From the NCBI GenBank assembly GCA_942492915.1, contig OW818662.1, positions 2,232,001 through 2,296,000 of the forward strand: a stretch of DNA of 64,000 nucleotides, written 5' to 3'. Positions within the stretch are counted from its first letter, which is position 1; each line of letters opens with the position of its first letter. This document shows, one piece after another, positions 33,996 to 41,396 of the stretch. The notes below the pieces were generated by a model. That model had not been told where the DNA came from, made no database searches, and was given only the letters and a program-made list of their open reading frames with translations. A program made the translations under genes and the position numbers. This DNA is from Turneriella sp942492915. Its GTDB lineage: Bacteria; Spirochaetota; Leptospiria; Turneriellales; Turneriellaceae.

Positions 33996-36401
33996 ATGCC
34001 CGCAAATAAATGGATCATTCCGTTCAGCGAGATTCACATTGAAGACGTCGGCATGGTGGGCGGCAAGAATGCCTCGCTCGGCGAAATGTTTCGGGAGCTC
34101 AAAGCGCAGGGCGTCAGAGTACCGGACGGTTTCGCCGTCACAGCTGAGGCGTTTCGCGAATTTTTTCGCGAAACGGGATTAGACAAAGAAATCCGCACGA
34201 TACTCAAGGGCCTCGACACGCAGCACGCAGAGAGTCTGCAGCAGTGCGGCCGCGCCGCACGCGAGGCTATTCTGAAACAAGAGATACCGGCGGGTATTCA
34301 GCAAGAAATCATCAAGGCTTACGCCAATCTCTCGGCGGGGGTTGCAGGTGGTGTCGACGTTGCCGTACGCTCGAGCGCGACGGCAGAAGATTTACCGAAC
34401 GCAAGTTTCGCGGGCCAGCAAGAGACTTTTTTGAACGTGCACGGCGAAGCGCAGCTAATCGACACCTGTCGCCGCTGCTTTGCTTCGCTTTTTACCGACC
34501 GCGCAATCTCGTACCGGCAGGACCAGGGTTTCGACCACTTTCTGGTCGCGCTCTCTATCGGTGTGCAGCGTATGGTGCGCTCTGACCTCGCGAGTTCGGG
34601 CGTCATGTTCTCAATCGATACCGAGAGCGGCTTCAAAGACGCGGTGCTGATCAACGCCGCTTACGGGCTCGGCGAAAATGTCGTGCAGGGTGCGGTGAAC
34701 CCCGACGAGTTCTACGTATTCAAACCAACCCTGCTCAAGGGATTCAAACCTATTCTGCAGAAAAAAGCCGGCACCAAAGAATTCAAAATGGTCTACGATT
34801 CAGGCGGCGGCAAAATGGTGAAGAATGTGCCTGTCAGCGAAGCTGAGCGCGCCGCCTTCTGCGTCAGCGATGATGATATTCTCACACTCGCTCGCTGGGC
34901 GTGCATCATCGAACAGCATTACACAAAGAAAAAGGGATCATTTTGCCCGATGGACATGGAATGGGCAAAAGACGGCAAGACCGGCGAGCTCTTTATCGTG
35001 CAGGCGAGACCCGAAACCGTACAATCGCAGCGCGACTTCACGCATCTCGAAACCTATAAACTCAGCCAAAAGGGCGAAGTGATCGTCTCGGGCCGCGGCG
35101 TCGGAGAGCGCATCGCTTCGGGTGTCGTGCGCGTTGTAAAATCGGCAGCAAACCTGGCGCTCGTCAAAGACGGCGACATACTGGTAACCGACCGCACCGA
35201 CCCCGACTGGGAGCCGGCGATGAAAAAGGCGGCGGCGATCGTCACTAACCGCGGCGGACGCACATGCCATGCGGCGATCATCAGCCGCGAGCTGGGCGTG
35301 CCTGCAGTGGTCGGTACGCTGACCGGCACCGAACTCTTGAAAGACGGCGAGACGGTAACCGTAAGCTGCGCCGAAGGCGACACCGGCCACGTCTACCGCG
35401 GATCTCTCAAATTCGAAAAGACAACGCTCGACTTCTCGGCCAATGTGCGCCCGAAAACAAAAATCATGCTGAACGTCGCGAACCCCGAAGAGGCGTTTCG
35501 CACCAGCCAGATACCCAACGACGGCGTCGGGCTTGCGCGTATGGAGTTCATCATCAGCAGCTATATTCGCGTGCATCCGCTTGCGCTGCTCAATTACAAC
35601 AAACTCGAAGACCGCAGCCTGAAAGACACGATCGATCTTCTGACGGTCGGCTACACTGACAAGACTGCATTTTTCGTCGATCGACTCGCGCAGGGTGTGG
35701 CAATGATTGGCGCGGCGTTCTACCCGAACGATGTGATTGTGCGCATGAGCGACTTCAAATCAAACGAGTATGCGAATCTCGTCGGCGGCGCCGCATATGA
35801 ACCGACCGAAGAAAACCCGATGATCGGCTTTCGTGGTGCTTCGCGCTATTATCACGAGAGGTACCGCGACGGTTTTGCGCTCGAGTGCAAGGCAATGAAG
35901 AAAGTGCGCGAAGAAATGGGACTCAGCAATGTAAAACTGATGATACCGTTTTGCCGCACGGTCGAAGAAGGCAAGAAAGTGATCGCCGAAATGGAGAAGC
36001 ATGGCCTGAAACGCGGGGAAAATAACCTCGAAGTTTATGTTATGTGCGAGATTCCGTCGAACGTAATTCTCGCCGACGAGTTTTCAAAGGTTTTTGACGG
36101 TTTTTCGATTGGCTCGAACGACCTGACTCAGCTGATTTTGGGTATCGACCGGGACTCAGAAATCGTCGCACCCATCTTCGACGAGCGCAACCCGGCGGTC
36201 AAAACCATGATCGCGAATGTGATCAAGGCCGCCCGCGCGAACGACCGCAAGATCGGCATCTGCGGCCAGGCCCCAAGCGACTACCCCGAATTTGCAGAAT
36301 TTCTGGTGCGCGAGGGTATCAACAGCATTTCTCTTAACCCAGACGCAGTGCTGAAGACCACGGCGCATATTCTGAAAGTCGAAAAATCGCTTACGGATTA
36401 G
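33996..36401 (+). CDS. ppsA: Phosphoenolpyruvate synthase
   Basis: An 801-residue enzyme making PEP from pyruvate and ATP. N-terminal ATP-grasp domain (VGGKNASLGEMFRE, AVRSSATAEDLPNASFAGQQET), central swivel domain with phospho-His H425 in GGRTCHAAIISRELGVPAVVG, and C-terminal PEP-binding barrel (GFRGASRYYHERYRDGF, GSNDLTQLILGIDRD, CGQAPSDYPEF with the catalytic Cys near 755). Complete and of usual length. AAGGAG precedes the ATG. It lets the cell start gluconeogenesis, consistent with a fatty-acid- or 2-oxoacid-based metabolism with korAB. Confidence 0.97.
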   Translation: MPANKWIIPFSEIHIEDVGMVGGKNASLGEMFRELKAQGVRVPDGFAVTAEAFREFFRETGLDKEIRTILKGLDTQHAESLQQCGRAAREAILKQEIPAGIQQEIIKAYANLSAGVAGGVDVAVRSSATAEDLPNASFAGQQETFLNVHGEAQLIDTCRRCFASLFTDRAISYRQDQGFDHFLVALSIGVQRMVRSDLASSGVMFSIDTESGFKDAVLINAAYGLGENVVQGAVNPDEFYVFKPTLLKGFKPILQKKAGTKEFKMVYDSGGGKMVKNVPVSEAERAAFCVSDDDILTLARWACIIEQHYTKKKGSFCPMDMEWAKDGKTGELFIVQARPETVQSQRDFTHLETYKLSQKGEVIVSGRGVGERIASGVVRVVKSAANLALVKDGDILVTDRTDPDWEPAMKKAAAIVTNRGGRTCHAAIISRELGVPAVVGTLTGTELLKDGETVTVSCAEGDTGHVYRGSLKFEKTTLDFSANVRPKTKIMLNVANPEEAFRTSQIPNDGVGLARMEFIISSYIRVHPLALLNYNKLEDRSLKDTIDLLTVGYTDKTAFFVDRLAQGVAMIGAAFYPNDVIVRMSDFKSNEYANLVGGAAYEPTEENPMIGFRGASRYYHERYRDGFALECKAMKKVREEMGLSNVKLMIPFCRTVEEGKKVIAEMEKHGLKRGENNLEVYVMCEIPSNVILADEFSKVFDGFSIGSNDLTQLILGIDRDSEIVAPIFDERNPAVKTMIANVIKAARANDRKIGICGQAPSDYPEFAEFLVREGINSISLNPDAVLKTTAHILKVEKSLTD

Positions 36402-36403
36402 AA

Positions 36404-36431
36404 CGCATTCTGCCTCAAAGGGCAGAATGCG
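36404..36431 (+). terminator. Hairpin after ppsA
   Basis: Perfect 11-base arms (36404-36414 and 36421-36431) with a six-base loop two bases after the stop. No T run follows. Confidence 0.6.
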
Positions 36432-36470
36432 ATTGCTCTGCCGACTTGATCGGGCGGCGTGGCGGCAGCC

Positions 36471-37718
36471 ATGAATTTCAACAAACTCAAACGTGAGGTC
36501 GCCTCGTGGGTAGAGGCACAGATTATCAGCCCGGCGCAGGGTGACAGAATTCTCGCACGTTATAATGACCACGTACCCGCGTACAAACGCATGAGTTTCT
36601 GGTTGCAGTGCCTCGCCGCCACGCTCGCCGGGTTCGCTCTGCTGCTCGTCATTTCTAAGAACTGGCAGCACCTGCATTGGTTCGCGCAATCATCGATTAC
36701 CCTGCTTCCGCTCATCGTTGCGCAGGTATGGGCGGTGTGGCAAGAGCGCAAAGACAACCACCTGAGCGCCGAAATCGGCTGGTTCTTTGCCTCGATTGCG
36801 CTCGGTGCCAATATCATGATTCAGGCGCAGATTTTTCATATCAGCGCCTACTACCCGAACGGGGTGCTCTTCTGGGTCATTGGCATGTTGCCCGTGCTTC
36901 TGTTTCGCGCGAGCATGGTGAACTATCTACTCGCAGCGGCACTTTTTATGATGTATCTCGCGATGCAGATGTCGCACCACCAGTTTTCACCTGTATCGAT
37001 ATTGCCGCTTGCGGTTCTTGCCTGGTTTGCCTGGTCATCGCAGCGCCTCATGACTATTGTGCCGCTGCTCGTGACGGTCTACATGTTTCTGCTGACTATT
37101 CTGGCGCACTGGGATTCGCTGCGGAACGGAGTCATGTGGGAACTCTCGATGCTGCTCTTTGCGCTCGCGCTGGTGCAGCAGTTCAGCAAACTCGCCGAAG
37201 ACTGGGCAGGCAGGCTTGTCTACCTGCTCTTCTCGATTACCGCATTTCTGAATATTCTGTTCACGTTTAAGTTTTTTGCCCGCAGCGCGACCAATTCTGC
37301 AGACTCGCTTGCCTCGATCTTTCTGGCGGCAGTTGCTCTCGCTTCGCTCGCTCTTGCGCGCAACGCAATTCGCATGCCGCAGGTTAGCTGGCTCGTCGTC
37401 GGCAATATTGTGCTCACCATCGCTTCGCTCTGGCTGCAGAGACTCGTCGTCACCGAAACTGACCAGAACTCTTACCAGGTCGTGCGTATCGCCGCCAACA
37501 TAATCTATCTGGGTTCGATAGCTGCGCTGCTCTTTCGCGCCATTGCCCTGCGGGAAAAACCACTGTTCATGGGCGCAGTGATGGCCTTCTTGCTCTGGAC
37601 CCTGATTCGCTATTTTGACCTCTTCGCGAACTACCTGATCACCGCGCTGATCTTCGCACTTTCTGCAGCAGCTCTCGTCTTACTCAACCGACTGTGGGAG
37701 AAAAAATATGAAAATTAA
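36471..37718 (+). CDS. DUF2157-type membrane protein
   Basis: A 415-residue protein with an N-terminal soluble helical part (LKREVASWVEAQIISPAQGDRILARY, the DUF2157 signature) followed by about twelve hydrophobic helices. The ATG at 36471 is chosen over GTG 36459 as the first ATG that begins the DUF2157 motif. The next gene overlaps by 11 bases. DUF2157 proteins are of unknown function and are commonly paired with a GDYXXLXY protein, as here. Confidence 0.85.
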   Translation: MNFNKLKREVASWVEAQIISPAQGDRILARYNDHVPAYKRMSFWLQCLAATLAGFALLLVISKNWQHLHWFAQSSITLLPLIVAQVWAVWQERKDNHLSAEIGWFFASIALGANIMIQAQIFHISAYYPNGVLFWVIGMLPVLLFRASMVNYLLAAALFMMYLAMQMSHHQFSPVSILPLAVLAWFAWSSQRLMTIVPLLVTVYMFLLTILAHWDSLRNGVMWELSMLLFALALVQQFSKLAEDWAGRLVYLLFSITAFLNILFTFKFFARSATNSADSLASIFLAAVALASLALARNAIRMPQVSWLVVGNIVLTIASLWLQRLVVTETDQNSYQVVRIAANIIYLGSIAALLFRAIALREKPLFMGAVMAFLLWTLIRYFDLFANYLITALIFALSAAALVLLNRLWEKKYEN

Positions 37719-38271
37719 GCTCTTCGCGCTTCTCGGGCTGCCCTGGCTGATCATCACTGGCATGATTGTCGGCGCGTACCTGCCGATTTACCTGGGCGAC
37801 AAGTATCTGCTGCCAGTCAAGCCGCGTGACCCACGCGACTTCTTTCGCGGTAACTATGTTGATCTGCAATACGACTTCAGTCTGCTCGCGGCGAAAGATA
37901 TCGAGGTAAAGTTGGCGGCAGGCAAGGGTTTTCAGTTCGGCGACAGGCTTTACCTGGAATTCGAAAACCGCAACGGCTCGCTCAGAGCGATTGCTCTTAC
38001 CGATACGGTTTCGGCAACGAAGAACATCCGTCTGAAAGTGCAACCGCGCTGGTCGATCACGGCAAACGCTACACATTTCGATCTTGTATCGGGGCTCGAA
38101 TCATTTTTTGCCCCAAAAGAAGCCGCCGAAGACTGGGAGAATGCGCTGCGCGAAGGCAAGGTATTCGCCGAAGTAGCGATCGATCGCAGCGGAAATGCCC
38201 GCCTCGTGAAGCTCATCAAAAAACCAGCCGCTGCGCCAGCAAAGCCACCAGCCGACGACACCGAAGAATAG
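37708..38271 (+). CDS. GDYXXLXY-domain membrane protein
   Basis: A 187-residue protein with an N-terminal membrane helix (LFALLGLPWLIITGMIVGAYL) and the motif RDFFRGNYVDLQY, the GDYXXLXY domain signature. The rest is a small beta domain followed by an Ala/Pro/Lys tail. It overlaps the DUF2157 gene, the usual partner. Both are probably a membrane pair of unknown function. A terminator lies 25 bases beyond the stop. Confidence 0.8.
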   Translation: MKIKLFALLGLPWLIITGMIVGAYLPIYLGDKYLLPVKPRDPRDFFRGNYVDLQYDFSLLAAKDIEVKLAAGKGFQFGDRLYLEFENRNGSLRAIALTDTVSATKNIRLKVQPRWSITANATHFDLVSGLESFFAPKEAAEDWENALREGKVFAEVAIDRSGNARLVKLIKKPAAAPAKPPADDTEE

Positions 38272-38294
38272 AGAAATATTCACTTCGGGCAAAG

Positions 38295-38320
38295 CGCCCA
38301 AATCGTGGGCGTGAGTTTTT
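38295..38320 (+). terminator. Intrinsic terminator after the DUF2157/GDYXXLXY pair
   Basis: Arms ACGCCC-like CGCCCA (38296-38300) and TGGGCG (38306-38311) around AATCG, then GTGAG and TTTTTC at 38316-38321. A short but usable terminator. Confidence 0.6.
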
Positions 38321-38354
38321 CTTGTCTGCCTGTTTCAAAGATCAAGGCGGATAT

Positions 38355-39122
38355 ATGAACTTTCTGTCTGTTCGGGTCGAAAACCATATCGGCTACGTGT
38401 CGATGAACCGACCGGCGATGAATTTGATGGATATCCCGTTCATGCAGCAGTTTCAGGCCGTGCACGCCGACCTGGCGAAAGACCCTGAAGTTTGGGGCGT
38501 CATTGTGCATTCAGCAGTCGAAGGCTATTTTTCGAACGGCCTCGACCCCGAGATGATGCTCAGTCGCGACGTCAAAGGCAGAATTGAGGTTTTTGAAGTT
38601 CTGCTGCAGATGGTGCTCGAAGTTTATGCTTTTGCCAAACCTCACATCTCGGCGATTGAAGGCCATGCGATGGCGGGCGGCGCCGTGCTGGCAATCTTGT
38701 CTGACTGGCGCTACATGAGCCGCGACAAAAGCCGCATTTCATTTTCTGAAGTAGCAGTCGGTTTAACGATTCCCAAAGCGATCATCAACCTGATTGAATC
38801 GGCAACGGGGCCAGGTCCGCTGCGCGAGATCGCGATGCTCGGTAGCGCCATCAAATCAACCGACGCGCAGCGTTTAGGGCTCGTCGACGAGGTCTTTGAC
38901 AACGGGACAACTGTCAAAGAAGCGGAAAAATACCTTAAGCGCCTCTTTGAGCTGCCACTCGCCTCAGTGCGCAGCGTGAAGCAGATTCTGCGCGCCGATA
39001 ACCTCGCGGCGCTGCGGGGCCGGGACGGCCTCGAAACCCTTTCAGGTTTTGTCGGCGCGGCGAGCTTCGTCGAGGGTCTGTCGGCAGTGCGCGATAAGCG
39101 CCGCCCAAAATACATAAACTGA
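38355..39122 (+). CDS. Enoyl-CoA hydratase/isomerase family protein
   Basis: A 255-residue crotonase-fold protein. The conserved oxyanion/CoA region EGHAMAGGAVLAILSDWRYM and SEVAVGLTIPKAI near residues 95-145 are present; the C-terminal helices follow. It is a bit short and its N-terminal NRPAMNLMD is atypical. Substrate (beta-oxidation, isomerisation or other acyl-CoA) is not predictable. The start is the ATG at 38355 with AAGGCGG upstream. The stop overlaps the next ATG by one base, so it is coupled with the binding lipoprotein, which has no clear connection. Confidence 0.85.
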   Translation: MNFLSVRVENHIGYVSMNRPAMNLMDIPFMQQFQAVHADLAKDPEVWGVIVHSAVEGYFSNGLDPEMMLSRDVKGRIEVFEVLLQMVLEVYAFAKPHISAIEGHAMAGGAVLAILSDWRYMSRDKSRISFSEVAVGLTIPKAIINLIESATGPGPLREIAMLGSAIKSTDAQRLGLVDEVFDNGTTVKEAEKYLKRLFELPLASVRSVKQILRADNLAALRGRDGLETLSGFVGAASFVEGLSAVRDKRRPKYIN

Positions 39123-40684
39123 TGAAATTTGTTTCTTTTACGTTTCTCATAACCATGCTTGTGGCTTGCCACAAGCATGGTTATGACCTTGAACCTGCGA
39201 CAATTCGCTTTCATCTGCCGCAAGACCCTATTCTGCTCAACCCCGTAATCTCAGAAGACGCCTATTCAAATATCATCTGCACGCGCATTTTTGAAAGTCT
39301 GCTTGAACGCGACCGCAAGACCCTCAAGATGAAAGGCCAGATCGCTGAAAAATGGACAATCGGCAGCGACAAACTCACGTATACCTTCTCGATCCGCCGC
39401 AACGTTGTCTTTCACGACGGCAAACCGCTGACGTCAGCAGATGTGCTCTTCAGCTATAACATGATGATGAGCGACAAGATACCTAACGCGCATAAGAAAG
39501 TCTATTACAAAGATGTGCAATCGGTGAGCGCACCAGATGCCTATACGGTCGTCTTCAAGATGAAGAACCCCTACGCGATGGCGCTCGAGCACCTGGGTGG
39601 TTTTGAAGTCATACCCAAACATGTGTATTCGGTCGGCGATTTCATGAAAGACGACCGCAACCTTCGGGGCCCGGTCGGCAGCGGGCCGTACACATTTACC
39701 GAATGGAAAACCGGACAGCGCGTCGTGCTTTCGCGCTTCGAAAAGTACTGGGGAGAAAAACCCGAAATTCGCAAGATTGAATTCACGATCATCAAGAACG
39801 ACGCTGTAGCTCTTCAGGCTCTGAAGAAGGGTGATATCGACAGCTACAATCTGAGGCCCCTGCAGTGGACAAGGCAAACCGGATCAGACAAGTTTCTGCG
39901 TGAGTTTGAAAAAATTAAGTACCTTGCGACCAGCTATCGTTACATCGGCTACAACATGCGCCGCCCCCCGTTCAACGACCGGCGCGTCAGACAGGCGATG
40001 GCACACCTCATGGATCTCGACCGCGTCAAAAAAACAATTCTAGAAAATCTCGCTGAGGTGACCACCGGTCCGTTCTTGCCACAGAGCCTGCAGTATAACC
40101 AGAAATTGAAGCCGCTCGTTTACGACCCGCAGAAGGCAATCGAACTTCTGAAAGCGGCGGGCTATACGCAAGACAGCAACGGACTCATTGCCAAAGACGG
40201 CAAACCACTCGAAATCGAACTGATGATATCTGCCGGTGGCGGGTTCGCAGATCAGTTTGTGTCTGTCGTGAAAGAAGATTTCGCGCGAACGGGTATTACG
40301 CTCAATCTGCGCAAACTGGAATTTCAGACGATGCTCACAAAAATTAACCAGCGCGACTTTCAGGCCGTTATGCTCGGCTGGTCATCGGGCATCGAGTCAG
40401 ATCCGTTTCAACTCTGGCACACCTCGCAGCGCGAGAAGGGCCATAACTTCACTGGTTTTGGTAACGCCCAAAGCGATGCCATGATCGAACAGGCTCGCCT
40501 CACGTTCGACGACAGGGCGCGCAACGATATCTACCATCGCTTTCACGAGTTTGTCTACAACGAGCAACCGTACACCTTTCTTTACACGAGTTACGCGCTG
40601 ATTGCGGTCAGCAAACGCTTCACGAATGTGAACGTCTACCCACTCGGCCTCGACCTTTTGGAGTGGAGGATTCGCCGCGAATAG
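39122..40684 (+). CDS. Oligopeptide/nickel-type ABC substrate-binding lipoprotein
   Basis: A 520-residue SBP_bac_5 family protein (DppA/OppA/NikA type). The signal ends TMLVAC, a lipobox, followed by the mature start HKHGYDLEPATIRFH. Family motifs include DGKPLTSADVLFSYN and RGPVGSGPYTFTEW, then RYIGYNMRRPPFNDRRVRQA. It would capture a peptide or similar solute in the periplasm; no ABC permease genes are adjacent, so its partner is elsewhere or it is a solitary binding protein. A long palindrome lies across the signal cleavage site. Confidence 0.88.
   Translation: MKFVSFTFLITMLVACHKHGYDLEPATIRFHLPQDPILLNPVISEDAYSNIICTRIFESLLERDRKTLKMKGQIAEKWTIGSDKLTYTFSIRRNVVFHDGKPLTSADVLFSYNMMMSDKIPNAHKKVYYKDVQSVSAPDAYTVVFKMKNPYAMALEHLGGFEVIPKHVYSVGDFMKDDRNLRGPVGSGPYTFTEWKTGQRVVLSRFEKYWGEKPEIRKIEFTIIKNDAVALQALKKGDIDSYNLRPLQWTRQTGSDKFLREFEKIKYLATSYRYIGYNMRRPPFNDRRVRQAMAHLMDLDRVKKTILENLAEVTTGPFLPQSLQYNQKLKPLVYDPQKAIELLKAAGYTQDSNGLIAKDGKPLEIELMISAGGGFADQFVSVVKEDFARTGITLNLRKLEFQTMLTKINQRDFQAVMLGWSSGIESDPFQLWHTSQREKGHNFTGFGNAQSDAMIEQARLTFDDRARNDIYHRFHEFVYNEQPYTFLYTSYALIAVSKRFTNVNVYPLGLDLLEWRIRRE
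39148..39185. repeat. Hairpin with 18-base perfect arms at a signal-peptide cleavage site
   Basis: Arms 39148-39165 and 39168-39185 with a 2-base TT loop. The hairpin is fully coding and gives ITMLVAC|HKHGYD, straddling the lipobox Cys. Confidence 0.8.
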
Positions 40685-40707
40685 AGAGCGCTGCTCTCGA
40701 TTCGCGG
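40675..40707 (+). terminator. Hairpin that contains the stop of the binding protein gene
   Basis: Arms 40675-40682 and 40700-40707 (8 bases, then one mismatch) and 40684-40689 with 40693-40698 (6 bases). The stop codon at 40682-40684 lies in the left arm. trpF begins eight bases later. Confidence 0.55.
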
Positions 40708-40715
40708 CCTATCTC

Positions 40716-41396
40716 ATGAAAGTCAAAATCTGCGGCTTGACCCGCGTCGACGATGCCCACTTCGCCGCCGCAGCCGGCGCCGACTTTCTGGGTATCGTTA
40801 TGGCCGAATCGAGCAAACGCCGCGCGACGCACGATCAGGCTAAGGCGATTCTGGCGCTTGCCATCGCGCAGCCGCGTTATCTTGTTTTTGGTTACGATGA
40901 TGCGGATTTTATACGTACTACTTTCATGTCGCTTGCGCAAACCGGCACGCGCCTGCAGATCATGGCCGACCACCCTGAGCGTGAACGCCTGCTGAAACTG
41001 ACTTCACCCGAAAACATTCTGCCGTCGATTTCTGCTGCCGAAAAAGTCGATGCTGATGAGATGGCAGCCTGGGCGCAACACCCGCTGGTGCTGTTTGATT
41101 CACACAGAATAAACCGCAACTTGGCTGCGGAGCCCGTTGGGCTCCGCAGCCAAGTTGCGGGAGGTACGGGAAAAACCTTCAACCCGGTGAATATTGCGGG
41201 CATCAGACGCCCGTACCTCTTCGCAGGCGGGCTCACCCCGGAAAACGTCGGCCCTATCGTGACGCAGGTGAATCCTCATGGCGTCGACGTTGCCAGCGGC
41301 ACAGAAGCTTCACCCGGAATCAAAGATGCCGACAAGGTGCGGCGATTCATCGAAAACGCCAAACGCGCAGCGCAGACCCGACAGGTGCAGCAATGA
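40716..41396 (+). CDS. trpF: Phosphoribosylanthranilate isomerase, with extra palindromic insertion
   Basis: A 226-residue TIM-barrel enzyme of tryptophan synthesis that converts N-(5-phosphoribosyl)anthranilate to its CdRP isomer. VKICGLTRVDDA at the start holds the catalytic Cys; GGTGKTF and AGGLTPENV, then NPHGVDVASGTEASPG (with the catalytic Asp) follow. It is about 20-25 residues longer than typical. The excess lies between LFDSHRIN and GGTGKTF, where a perfect palindrome (41114-41160) encodes RNLAAEPVGLRSQVA. Removing it would restore the usual spacing. The stop overlaps mutS by ATGA. Confidence 0.9.
   Translation: MKVKICGLTRVDDAHFAAAAGADFLGIVMAESSKRRATHDQAKAILALAIAQPRYLVFGYDDADFIRTTFMSLAQTGTRLQIMADHPERERLLKLTSPENILPSISAAEKVDADEMAAWAQHPLVLFDSHRINRNLAAEPVGLRSQVAGGTGKTFNPVNIAGIRRPYLFAGGLTPENVGPIVTQVNPHGVDVASGTEASPGIKDADKVRRFIENAKRAAQTRQVQQ
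41114..41160. repeat. 22-base-arm palindrome inserted in trpF
   Basis: Perfect arms 41114-41135 and 41139-41160 around GTT. It adds 15 codons in frame (residues about 134-148) at a loop of the barrel. Confidence 0.85.
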
